DNA of 9,402 bases from the NCBI GenBank assembly GCA_945947045.1, contig CAMEXG010000073.1, forward strand, positions 1 through 9,402, given 5' to 3'. Below, piece after piece: positions 1-6,743 of this stretch. Made by a program: the position numbers and the translations under genes. Position 1 is the stretch's first letter. Each line of letters starts with the position of its first letter. The stretch is from an uncultured Spirochaetales bacterium. Lineage in GTDB: Bacteria; Spirochaetota; Spirochaetia; Sphaerochaetales; Sphaerochaetaceae. The notes beneath the pieces are model-generated. The model saw nothing but the letters and a program-made list of their open reading frames with translations. It had not been told where the DNA came from and ran no database searches.

Positions 1-230
1 AAATAATATCCCCCGCACAGTATCTGGATGTGGACAGCGCCGGAAGAATCAACATACCCCAGTCTCAAAGAGAGAGTGTAGGGATCAGCAATAAAAGCGA
101 ATGCCTATTGATGGGAACTGGATATGCTGTTGAAATCTGGAACCCTGAAGTATTTGCAAAAGAAGATGAAGACTGCACCGAGTCTGTTTCAGACTTGGCT
201 CAGAAAATATATGAAGAGGAGAAGAACTGA
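1..230 (+). CDS. mraZ: MraZ transcriptional regulator, 3' part only
   Basis: The reading frame is open from the window edge (first full codon at 3) to the TGA at 228-230, giving about 75 C-terminal residues; the true start lies upstream. MraZ is a small DNA-binding protein with two AbrB-like swapped-hairpin repeats that usually controls the dcw operon and is about 140-150 aa long. Visible here is the second repeat: the D-x-x-G-R-I-x-I-P signature (DSAGRINIP, nt 30-56) and the GTGYAVEIWNPE stretch, matching the family's G-x-G-x-x-x-E-I-W-(D/N)-P-E. It sits directly before rsmH, its standard partner; the stop overlaps the rsmH start by one base (TGATG), so the two are probably translationally coupled. 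A GTG at 30 is inside the conserved motif and is not the real start. Its operator would lie outside the window. Confidence 0.93.
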   Translation, partial: IISPAQYLDVDSAGRINIPQSQRESVGISNKSECLLMGTGYAVEIWNPEVFAKEDEDCTESVSDLAQKIYEEEKN

Positions 231-1117
231 TGGAGTTCCTTCATTATCCTGTAATGCATCAAGAAGTTTTGGATAATCTCACCATTCCTAGTGATAGGGA
301 TGCTGTGATGATTGACTGCACCACAGGTGAAGGTGGCCACACAAAGCTCTTCCTGGATACATATCCTAATTTGAAAGTAATTGGAATTGATAGAGATAGA
401 GAGATCCAAAAGAAGGCAATCGAGAGATTCAAGGATTATGGAGATAGATTCACTCCTGTAAACTCTTGGTTCAACGATTTTCTTTCCCAAAGGGAGAGTG
501 AGAGTGCAGATGCAATTCTTTTCGATCTCGGTATTTCTATTTTCCACTATGAAGAGTCTATGAGAGGCTTCTCTTTCAGAAAAGAAGAAAAGCTTGATAT
601 GAGACTTGACGCTAATCAGAGCCTTAGTGCGGAGACCATAGTAAACGAGTATCCGGAAGAAGCCTTAAGCGACGTCATCTACAAGTATGGAGAGGAAAGA
701 TATTCAAGAAGAATAGCAAGGACTATCGTCGAGAAGAGAAGAGAGAAGAGGATCGAGACATCAAAAGAGCTTGCAGAGATTATTTATTATTGTGTCCCTC
801 GTGAATATAGATATGGCCGCATTCATCCAGCAACAAGGACATTTCAGGCTTTGAGAATCGAAGTGAACAAGGAACTTGATAGAATCAGCCCGGCTCTCGA
901 GGATGCCTTGAGAATTCTCAATAAGGGTGGAAGAGTCGCTGTAATAACTTTCCATTCTTTGGAAGACAGAATTGTTAAGTGGTATTTCAAAGACAGATAC
1001 GAAAAATATGGGGACATATCGATTTTGACAAAGAAGCCCATAGTTCCAACAGATAAAGAGTGTGATGATAATCCACCTTCAAGATCAGCAAAACTACGCA
1101 TAGTGGAGAAAAAATAA
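230..1117 (+). CDS. rsmH: 16S rRNA (cytosine-1402-N4) methyltransferase RsmH
   Basis: RsmH (MraW) transfers a methyl group from S-adenosylmethionine to N4 of C1402 in the 16S rRNA decoding centre, in the cytoplasm. The 295 aa length is close to the usual 300-315. Motifs in order: HYPVMHQEVL at residues 5-14, the SAM-binding loop IDCTTGEGGHT at 28-38, GIDRD at 52-56, FDLGIS at 98-103, RGFSFR at 112-117 followed by LDMRLD, GRIHPATRTFQALRI at 196-210, ITFHSLEDRIVK at 239-250 and the C-terminal PPSRSAKLR at 282-290. All family landmarks are present, so it should be active. The ATG at 230 overlaps the mraZ stop by one base, preceded by a GAGGAGAA Shine-Dalgarno in the mraZ tail. It ends one base before the ftsL-like gene. 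Confidence 0.99.
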   Translation: MEFLHYPVMHQEVLDNLTIPSDRDAVMIDCTTGEGGHTKLFLDTYPNLKVIGIDRDREIQKKAIERFKDYGDRFTPVNSWFNDFLSQRESESADAILFDLGISIFHYEESMRGFSFRKEEKLDMRLDANQSLSAETIVNEYPEEALSDVIYKYGEERYSRRIARTIVEKRREKRIETSKELAEIIYYCVPREYRYGRIHPATRTFQALRIEVNKELDRISPALEDALRILNKGGRVAVITFHSLEDRIVKWYFKDRYEKYGDISILTKKPIVPTDKECDDNPPSRSAKLRIVEKK

Positions 1118-1118
1118 T

Positions 1119-1382
1119 ATGAAGTACAGGGAAAATGTCAGACATGAACTAGATCGTAGAGCCAAGGTCATCATAATCATTGGAATCGTATTGAGCTTTC
1201 TTGTTATAATGGTACCTCTTTGGCAGAAAGGTTCTGCAGCCACCATAAACATGAAGACTATGAGGGCTGAAGAGAAACTGGATATCCTGGAGAAGGAAGA
1301 AAGAGTACTTCTTTCATCTCTAAGCACAGTTGAAGACAACACAATCCGTGAAGAAGTCGCCCTTGCAATGGCAGACTTTTAG
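1119..1382 (+). CDS. ftsL: FtsL/DivIC-like small division membrane protein
   Basis: An 87 aa bitopic membrane protein. Residues 1-15 are short and basic (cytoplasmic side), residues 16-35 form one hydrophobic helix, and about 44-66 are rich in Lys/Glu/Leu and predicted coiled coil. The tail IREEVALAM resembles the R-I-E-x-x-A-x-x-x-x-G-M ending of FtsL proteins. FtsL joins FtsQ/DivIB and FtsB/DivIC and activates FtsW-FtsI septal synthesis. Sequence identity in this family is always weak, so the call rests on size, topology and its classic place right after rsmH. The ATG at 1119 is one base past the rsmH stop, with GGAG at 1105-1108 as ribosome binding site. Where many bacteria have ftsI next, this cluster has a 44 nt gap and then a SEDS gene. 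Other possibility: another small coiled-coil divisome protein such as FtsB. Confidence 0.75.
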   Translation: MKYRENVRHELDRRAKVIIIIGIVLSFLVIMVPLWQKGSAATINMKTMRAEEKLDILEKEERVLLSSLSTVEDNTIREEVALAMADF

Positions 1383-1388
1383 TTCAAC

Positions 1389-1407
1389 AGGGAGACAAAT
1401 TCTCCCT
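1389..1407 (+). promoter_or_regulatory. Small perfect hairpin between ftsL-like and ftsW-like genes
   Basis: AGGGAGA (1389-1395) and TCTCCCT (1401-1407) are perfect reverse complements around a 5 nt loop, CAAAT. The hairpin lies in the 44 nt gap and is followed by CTTTAT rather than a real T tract, so it is a poor rho-independent terminator. It ends 19 nt before the ftsW-like ATG, which has no good Shine-Dalgarno of its own. The AGGGAG on the left arm is ribosome-binding-site-like but too far from the ATG unless the RNA is folded. It may attenuate, protect or set the translation level of the downstream gene; the function is inferred, the repeat is seen. Confidence 0.45.
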
Positions 1408-1426
1408 CTTTATCTAAACTTAAGAC

Positions 1427-2569
1427 ATGAAAGAGCAGAGCATTAGTTTTTATGACGACTATGTAGACGATGAATATGTAGTGAAAGAAGGGGAGGGCTT
1501 CTTCTCTCCTTTCACTTTTTTATGCTCTGTTTTGGTTTTGTTCCTCTTTGGTTTTATTGCTCTTTTGTCTGCTACAATGGACAAAGCCATTATGGAGGGT
1601 GTTCCTTTTTACAGTTATTTGGGAAAAGAGTTGTTGGGTGCCGTCCTGGGTCTTGGCTTAGGGGGGCTTACATACTTGGTCCCGGAAAATATCCTCAGTA
1701 AGATACACTTCATCACTTTCCCTATTTCTGTTCTTTTGTTGTCTCTCTCAAAGTTTATTCCGGGATTAAGTTTTCTTTCTTTTTCCGGTGGTGTGTTTTC
1801 ATTACTGACTCTTGTCTATTTTATTTCCTGGAGCGTGCCCTTTGTAATGGAAAAGGAAAGAAAGGGGTTCCCTCTTCTTGCCTTAATTCCATTTTCTATT
1901 TTTTATCTTGCATTTATCGGTTATGCCGCCGGACTTGGCTGGTATGTGGTGGGCATTATAATAATACTGGCTTCTGCATCCCAGTTTGAGGCAGGAAAGG
2001 GGTATCTCTTTTTCTTCGTTTTGACAGGGCTTGTTCTTCTTTTCATCCTCTCTGTAATTCCTTCTGTTTTTAAAACCATTTCATTCTCAATTTTACCTGT
2101 CAATGACACCTCTCTATATAACAAGGATCTGTTGGTGTCTCGAATGGCTATAAGGGACGGAGGCATGTCAGGCTCTGGACTGGGACAGGGATTATATAAG
2201 CTTGGGGCTTTGGAGACACCTCACATAGAGTTTATTTTCTCTACTATATTTGAAGAGACAGGTCTTTTGGGACTCGGTATCATCCTTTTCCCTTCAATTA
2301 TCATCCTTATTGTCGGCATAAGAACAGCCAATAGAGCCAGAATAAAAAAAGAGTTTTCAGTCTCTTCTATAGTCATCGGGGGAACAACACTGATAGTATT
2401 CTCAATACTATTTAATATTCTCCGCGTCATGGGCTTGAATCCCTTTGGAGGCTTAAGTCTGCCTTTCTTCTCTTATGACCCCATAGGCGAAGGTGTATTT
2501 GTGTTTTTGAGTGTAGGTTTATATAGGCTAATATATAAAGAGGGAAGACAGAAAGATGACAAAGAGTAG
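1427..2569 (+). CDS. ftsW: Divergent FtsW/RodA/SpoVE (SEDS) family membrane protein
   Basis: A 380 aa polytopic membrane protein with about ten hydrophobic segments from residue 29 to 370 and a soluble acidic N-terminus of about 25 residues. SEDS proteins polymerise lipid II into glycan strands; FtsW does this at the septum with its partner transpeptidase FtsI. Family landmarks: DGGMSGSGLGQG at 244-255 (usual GG-x-x-G-x-G-x-G), PHIEFIF at 265-271 (usual HTDFIFA), the following EETG at 276-279, N330 and GLNP at 336-339, and LPFFSY at 345-350. Two departures stand out: the family's key Asp of H-T-D-F is Glu268, and S-Y-G-G-S-S has become S-Y-D-P-I-G. Position before ftsQ-ftsA-ftsZ favours FtsW over RodA. 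The ATG at 1427 lacks a clear ribosome binding site. The 3' end overlaps ftsQ by 14 nt. Whether it is still a glycan polymerase is open. Confidence 0.88.
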   Translation: MKEQSISFYDDYVDDEYVVKEGEGFFSPFTFLCSVLVLFLFGFIALLSATMDKAIMEGVPFYSYLGKELLGAVLGLGLGGLTYLVPENILSKIHFITFPISVLLLSLSKFIPGLSFLSFSGGVFSLLTLVYFISWSVPFVMEKERKGFPLLALIPFSIFYLAFIGYAAGLGWYVVGIIIILASASQFEAGKGYLFFFVLTGLVLLFILSVIPSVFKTISFSILPVNDTSLYNKDLLVSRMAIRDGGMSGSGLGQGLYKLGALETPHIEFIFSTIFEETGLLGLGIILFPSIIILIVGIRTANRARIKKEFSVSSIVIGGTTLIVFSILFNILRVMGLNPFGGLSLPFFSYDPIGEGVFVFLSVGLYRLIYKEGRQKDDKE

Positions 2570-3287
2570 AAAAATCTTTTATTTGTCTTTTTCCCTTCTG
2601 TCCATCCTTTTTCTTATTCTCTCAGCTTCCATAGTAGGTCGTTTTACTATTTCTGGGGTAGAAGTGAGAGATATACCTGAAACATGGAGCGTCATGTCCC
2701 TTATCCTCAAAGAAAAGGGGAGGAACATATTTTCTGTCAATAAAAGAGGAATAAAGAAAGAGATAGAGGACCTTGTATATATAGAAAAAGCAGAGGTAAG
2801 TGTAAAAAACAACATTATGACTGTCACCGGCATTACACCTAATAACGGAGTGTTGCTATACGATGGGACAAGAACAGCTTTTGTTTCAGAGGGAAAAAAG
2901 GGAGAAGTTGACAGCAACGATTACTGTGCTTTAAAAAGTGGATTTCTGACTATTAAAGTCACTCCCATATTCTATGATGTAATATTAGGCTCAGATGATG
3001 AAAAATATACATCTTTAATGATGACTCTCTCTCAAGCTTTTGAATCTTCTGGCTTGATAACAAATGCCGAATATGACAATAATAAACCTAGTATATTTTC
3101 AGGTACATTGACTCTTTACCTAGATAATATAGAAGCGGTTCTATATATAAAGGATCTAAGAAAAGTCGATAGACTTGAAGAGTGTCTCGGAATAATAAAA
3201 GAGGAGTATATTTCCTCTAAAGATAGAATGTCGGAGAGGGCGAAGGAATATGTACTTGACGACTCTCTTAAGGTTGTAAAGAGGTAA
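2556..3287 (+). CDS. ftsQ: FtsQ/DivIB-like division protein with POTRA-like domain
   Basis: A 243 aa protein with a short basic N-terminus, one membrane helix at residues 7-27 and the rest outside the membrane. Residues about 30-92 fit a POTRA domain: FTISGVEVRDIPETW resembles the FtsQ opening I-x-x-V-x-V-x-G, then GRNIFSVNKRGIKKEI matches G-x-N-I-x-x-(I/V)-(D/N), and VYIEKAEVSVKNNIMTV stands for the P-x-V-x-x-A-x-V strand. Residues 100-111 (LYDGTRTAFVSE) recall the usual D-x-x-G strand. The C-terminal half, to 243, is weakly conserved and ends in a charged helix. FtsQ bridges FtsL/FtsB and recruits later divisome proteins. It starts inside the end of ftsW (14 nt overlap) and stops four bases before ftsA. 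The name is supported by topology, the POTRA-like segment and the ftsW-Q-A-Z order rather than by strong motifs. Confidence 0.76.
   Translation: MTKSRKIFYLSFSLLSILFLILSASIVGRFTISGVEVRDIPETWSVMSLILKEKGRNIFSVNKRGIKKEIEDLVYIEKAEVSVKNNIMTVTGITPNNGVLLYDGTRTAFVSEGKKGEVDSNDYCALKSGFLTIKVTPIFYDVILGSDDEKYTSLMMTLSQAFESSGLITNAEYDNNKPSIFSGTLTLYLDNIEAVLYIKDLRKVDRLEECLGIIKEEYISSKDRMSERAKEYVLDDSLKVVKR
3279..3284 (+). promoter_or_regulatory. Ribosome binding site for ftsA, supporting the GTG start
   Basis: AAGAGG at 3279-3284 ends 7 nt before the GTG at 3292. It lies across the last codons of ftsQ, and no ATG exists in the ftsA frame near the conserved N-terminus, so it decides the GTG start. Confidence 0.7.
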
Positions 3288-3291
3288 GGCT

Positions 3292-4521
3292 GTGGCTGCA
3301 GACAAAACGATAGTAGGATTGGATATAGGTACAAGTTCCACAAGAGTCGCCGTCGGTTCTGTCTCCAGAGATGGACAGCTGGTGATAGAGAGTGTTGTCG
3401 AACGCCCAAGCGAAGGTGTAAAGAACGGCTCTATTGTCAACATTGAACAGACAATGAAGACGATAGGAAGTGTAATAGGTGAGGCTGAGGTCCAGGCCGG
3501 TACAGAGATTTCATCTGTCATCATCGGTATCGGAGGAGATCAGATCAAAGGTATCAAGAGTAATGGAGTTGTAGGCATAAACTCAAAAGACCAGGAGATT
3601 ACAAAAGATGATATCAGACGATCTATAGATGTGGCCAGAAATATTCAGCTTCCCCAGAATACCGAGATTCTTCATTCTCTTGTCCAGGACTTCTATGTGG
3701 ATTCACGTTCTGGCATCAAGGACCCTGTGGATATGCTTGGCCATAGATTGGATACAAAGATCCTCCTTGTCTTAGGTTCTTCTCCCATAATCCAGAACCA
3801 GAAGAAATGTGTACATAAGACTGGTCTTCAGGTTCAGAAAGTCGTATTCCAGACTCTTGCCGATGCGGAAGTGGTGCTTTCTCCTGAAGAGAAGGATATG
3901 GGTGCCATAGTAATAAACATCGGATCCGGATCCACCAACTATATAGCGTATGCAGGAGGAGCTCCTGTACATGTGGGTGGTATTAATCGTGGAAGTGACC
4001 TTGTCACTTCAGATATTGCATACCTTTTTCAGCTCCCGAAGGCTGCCGCCGAATCATTAAAGCTTACAGATGGTTCCTGCTACAGTCCGGGTATCGATAG
4101 TTCCGATATGATGGTCACACCTGCTTTAGGAGGTAAGCCGGCCATCAGAATGCCAAGAAAAGAGTTTGCAAAAGTAATAGAAGCAAGAATGGCTGAGATC
4201 TTGTTGATGATTCAACAGGATTTACAAGATAACCAGATTCAAGGCCCCTTCGGTGCAGGAATTGTTCTTGTAGGTGGTGGAGCATTAATGGGAGGAGTCA
4301 CTGAGCTGGCGGCAGAAATATTCCGTCTTCCTTCCCGTATCGGATTCCCTGAGGCTATAAGCGGATTGGATCGCACTTATATCGATCCAAAATACTCTAC
4401 AGTCTTGGGTCTGTTTAAGAGTGAAGCCAAAAGATATCGCGATAACAACGATATTTCTGGCGTCAAAGAAAAGAAAGGCTTCGGATCTAAGGTCAAGAGC
4501 CTCTTTGGTAAGTTATTTTAA
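3292..4521 (+). CDS. ftsA: Cell division protein FtsA
   Basis: FtsA is an actin-fold ATP-binding protein that ties FtsZ filaments to the inner face of the membrane and recruits the divisome. The protein is 409 aa, typical for the family. Domains: the phosphate-1 loop VGLDIGTSSTRVAVG at residues 8-22; the SHS2 (1C) region at about 85-165; the phosphate-2 region VINIGSGSTNY at 207-217; the adenosine motif IVLVGGGALMGG at 324-335; and a charged linker ending in an amphipathic helix, GFGSKVKSLFGKLF at 396-409, which is the membrane-targeting sequence. Residue 209 is Asn where the actin/FtsA phosphate-2 motif normally has Asp. The start is GTG at 3292, four bases after the ftsQ stop. The stop at 4519-4521 shares its last base with the ftsZ ribosome binding site. 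FtsZ is its direct partner and neighbour. Confidence 0.97.
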   Translation: MAADKTIVGLDIGTSSTRVAVGSVSRDGQLVIESVVERPSEGVKNGSIVNIEQTMKTIGSVIGEAEVQAGTEISSVIIGIGGDQIKGIKSNGVVGINSKDQEITKDDIRRSIDVARNIQLPQNTEILHSLVQDFYVDSRSGIKDPVDMLGHRLDTKILLVLGSSPIIQNQKKCVHKTGLQVQKVVFQTLADAEVVLSPEEKDMGAIVINIGSGSTNYIAYAGGAPVHVGGINRGSDLVTSDIAYLFQLPKAAAESLKLTDGSCYSPGIDSSDMMVTPALGGKPAIRMPRKEFAKVIEARMAEILLMIQQDLQDNQIQGPFGAGIVLVGGGALMGGVTELAAEIFRLPSRIGFPEAISGLDRTYIDPKYSTVLGLFKSEAKRYRDNNDISGVKEKKGFGSKVKSLFGKLF

Positions 4522-4525
4522 GGAG
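4521..4525 (+). promoter_or_regulatory. Strong ribosome binding site for ftsZ
   Basis: AGGAG at 4521-4525 (AAGGAG counting the previous A of the ftsA stop) sits 5 nt before the ATG at 4531. It is among the best Shine-Dalgarno sequences in the window and fits the high level of FtsZ most cells need. Confidence 0.8.
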
Positions 4526-4530
4526 CTGAG

Positions 4531-5790
4531 ATGAGCTTTAATTTATTTGATATTGAAGACACTACCACAGGAGAACAGGCTACACCTACAATAATCAAAG
4601 TTGTCGGAGTAGGTGGAGGCGGTGGCAACGCTGTCAACAGAATGATTGCCAACGGTCTGAAGAAAGTATCTTTTGTTGCTCTGAATACTGATGTTCAGGC
4701 ACTGCAGCGCTCCAATGCCCAAACAAGAATTGCCATTGGCAAGGAGCTTACCGGAGGTCTTGGTGCCGGTGGTCAGCCTGAAATCGGTGAGAAGGCTGCA
4801 CAGGAAAGCAAAGAAGAGATCAAGAAAGAACTTGAAAACGCAGATATGGTCTTTATTACGGCAGGTATGGGCGGTGGAACTGGAACCGGCGCTGCTGCTG
4901 TAGTCGCTGAAATTGCAAAGAGCTGTAATGCCTTGACTGTTGCAGTAGTCACGACTCCGTTTACATTCGAAGGTAAGAAGAAATTAAGCCTTGCAGAGCA
5001 GGGGATTGAGAAACTACGTAAGAGTGTAGATACTCTGATCATCATTCCTAACCAGCACTTATTAAACGTTGTAGAGCAGAACACCCCTATTAAGAAGGCT
5101 TTCCTTCTTGCTGACTCCGCTTTGTTACAGGCTGTACAGGGTATCTCGGACCTTATTACTGAACCAGGTGAAATCAACATCGACTTTGCAGACGTGAAGA
5201 CAGTAATGAAAGGTAAGGGTGACGCACTTATCGGACTGGGATTCGGTGAAGGCACAAACAGAGCTGTTGAAGCAGCAAAGCAGTCTATCAACAACCCTCT
5301 CTTGGAGAACGCATCCATAGAAGGGGCAAAGGCTGTTCTTGTCAACATTGCCGGTGGCGATAACCTTACTCTCCAGGAGTATCAGGATGTAGTGGAGCTT
5401 ATAACTGCAAATGTAGACGAAGAAGCTTTGATCACAGCCGGTCAGTCTTACAACCCTGCATTGGGAGAGAGAATCAGAGTCACTGTGGTGGCCACAGGCT
5501 TCGAACATCGCTCCGTAAGCACAGGGGCCAACGCTGCAGAAATCTTCGGAACAAAGAATGGAAAACCAGACGAAGAAAACACGGATGTCCCTCAGTTTAC
5601 AAAGCGCCATGAAGAGGCTCCTTTGAAGAAAGAGAACAGCTACGAAAGAGAGAAAGATGGCGCCAAGGATTCAGGTGTGATCAACATCAATCGTTGGACA
5701 GACCTAAAGAACCAGCTTAATCTCAGAAGCAGCAACTCTACCGATTACACCACTCCTTCTATATTGAGAATGAAGAACGATGACGAGTAA
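4531..5790 (+). CDS. ftsZ: Cell division protein FtsZ
   Basis: FtsZ is the tubulin-like GTPase that polymerises into the Z ring at midcell. The 419 aa length is slightly above the usual 350-400. Residues 22-38 carry the first nucleotide loop (VGVGGGGGNAVNRM), 51-56 LNTDVQ, 114-120 the tubulin signature GGGTGTG, 143-148 the PFTFEG segment, and 216-221 the T7 catalytic loop NIDFAD with both aspartates. After the globular core (ending about 325) comes a hydrophilic linker of some 75 residues and then the C-terminal peptide TPSILRMK at 408-415, which binds FtsA. The segment PNQHLL at 173-178 replaces the PND(R/K)L of most bacteria; I recall a similar PNQ form in other spirochaetes. All catalytic elements are intact. 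It is spaced 9 nt from ftsA, with a strong AGGAG, and overlaps the next gene by 11 nt. Confidence 0.99.
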   Translation: MSFNLFDIEDTTTGEQATPTIIKVVGVGGGGGNAVNRMIANGLKKVSFVALNTDVQALQRSNAQTRIAIGKELTGGLGAGGQPEIGEKAAQESKEEIKKELENADMVFITAGMGGGTGTGAAAVVAEIAKSCNALTVAVVTTPFTFEGKKKLSLAEQGIEKLRKSVDTLIIIPNQHLLNVVEQNTPIKKAFLLADSALLQAVQGISDLITEPGEINIDFADVKTVMKGKGDALIGLGFGEGTNRAVEAAKQSINNPLLENASIEGAKAVLVNIAGGDNLTLQEYQDVVELITANVDEEALITAGQSYNPALGERIRVTVVATGFEHRSVSTGANAAEIFGTKNGKPDEENTDVPQFTKRHEEAPLKKENSYEREKDGAKDSGVININRWTDLKNQLNLRSSNSTDYTTPSILRMKNDDE

Positions 5791-6706
5791 TGAGTATGAA
5801 ATCAGTAGTGTAGACAGGGAGCTCATCAGATCTTTCGGTGACACTATTAGTTATTCCTTCCGCCTCTCGGAGAAAACCCGGGAGGTTTATTGTAGGGAGG
5901 CAGCTCTATTTCTCACTTTCCTTAATAAGAACTCTATCAGACTAGAAGATGTCGAAGCTAATCTTATTGAGAAGTATTTAATCGAAAGAGAAGATGAAAA
6001 CGGAATACAGACAAGGACTGCCGGTAAAGTATTGTCTTCTCTTCGTACTTTCTTTAAGTTTCTCAAAATTGAAAAAATAGTCGAATCAAATCCTGCGAAG
6101 CTTGTAGAGAAACCCAAAGATCCTATATTACTCCCAAAGACTATTAGCGAAGATGAGATAGAGGATCTATTAAATCAGTTTGAGTCTGATTTACTCGGGC
6201 GCCGTGATTATGCTCTTTTTGAGCTGATATACTCATCCGGGATGCGAATAAGCGAGGCTGTGTCTCTAAATGTGAACTCCTGGAGACGGGAAGAGAAGGC
6301 AATAAACGTAATAGGAAAAAGAAACAAAGAGAGAATAGTCTTTGTGGGGGATATAGCATTTGACGCTGTAGAGGAGTATTTAAGGAATGTAAGGCCAAAG
6401 CTGCTCTCAAAGAAGAATCAGAAAGAACAGGCTCTATTTCTTAATAGAAGAGGTGGCAGGCTTACCCGCCAGGCGGCTCACTTAAGATTCCAGGAGTGTA
6501 CATCCTCTTTAGGTTTGGATGCCACCATCCACACTCTCCGCCACTCTTTTGCATCCCATATGATAAAAAACGGTGCAGATATAAGAAGCGTGCAGGAGAT
6601 GCTTGGCCATAGCGATATAAAGACGACTCAAATCTATACCCAACTGGACACTTCTACACTTCTTGAGGCTTATGATAAGTTCTCGCCCTTTGATGATGAC
6701 GATTAA
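5780..6706 (+). CDS. Tyrosine recombinase, XerC/XerD type (first copy)
   Basis: A 308 aa site-specific tyrosine recombinase; XerC and XerD normally act as a pair at dif to resolve chromosome dimers at division. Residues about 12-105 form the SAM-like DNA-binding domain and 118-300 the catalytic domain. The full catalytic set is visible: Arg156 (SSGMRISEA), Lys180 (IGKRNKER), His251 and Arg254 (HTLRHSFASH), His277 (MLGHSDIKTTQ) and the nucleophile Tyr286. The C-terminus is odd: after Y-T-Q-L the usual H-P-(R/H) tail is replaced by KFSPFDDDD. The ATG at 5780 lies inside the end of ftsZ (11 nt overlap, ATGACGAGTAA), so it is probably made by translational coupling with ftsZ. No integrase-associated att sites or phage genes surround it, arguing for a housekeeping role. 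Whether it is the XerC or the XerD partner cannot be decided from sequence alone. Confidence 0.94.
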   Translation: MTSNEYEISSVDRELIRSFGDTISYSFRLSEKTREVYCREAALFLTFLNKNSIRLEDVEANLIEKYLIEREDENGIQTRTAGKVLSSLRTFFKFLKIEKIVESNPAKLVEKPKDPILLPKTISEDEIEDLLNQFESDLLGRRDYALFELIYSSGMRISEAVSLNVNSWRREEKAINVIGKRNKERIVFVGDIAFDAVEEYLRNVRPKLLSKKNQKEQALFLNRRGGRLTRQAAHLRFQECTSSLGLDATIHTLRHSFASHMIKNGADIRSVQEMLGHSDIKTTQIYTQLDTSTLLEAYDKFSPFDDDD

Positions 6707-6743
6707 TATTGTTAAAAAATAGGGAAAACAGCGTTTAGATAGT

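Noticed and set aside
200..547. A 115-codon minus-strand frame over the mraZ/rsmH junction
   Set aside because: Antisense to the SAM-binding motifs of rsmH; no domain or supporting context.
1389..1415. Rho-independent terminator after the ftsL-like gene
   Set aside because: The hairpin is real but only 7 bp and is followed by CTTTATCT, not a T tract; the next gene continues on the same strand. Recorded instead as a hairpin of unknown role.
4773..5348. A 191-codon open frame on the minus strand within ftsZ
   Set aside because: It lies wholly inside ftsZ, which has every family motif. The minus-strand translation has no recognisable domain and is low-complexity Ser/Pro/Ala as expected from an antisense shadow.
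5125..5610. A 161-codon minus-strand frame within ftsZ
   Set aside because: Antisense to the conserved T7 loop and C-terminal core of FtsZ; Cys-rich translation without motifs or a ribosome binding site I could see.
6709..6739. Possible promoter (TTGTTA ... TTTAGA) before the DprA-like gene
   Set aside because: The spacing is 19 nt and both boxes are poor; such matches are frequent in AT-rich DNA. A promoter here is possible but not supported.
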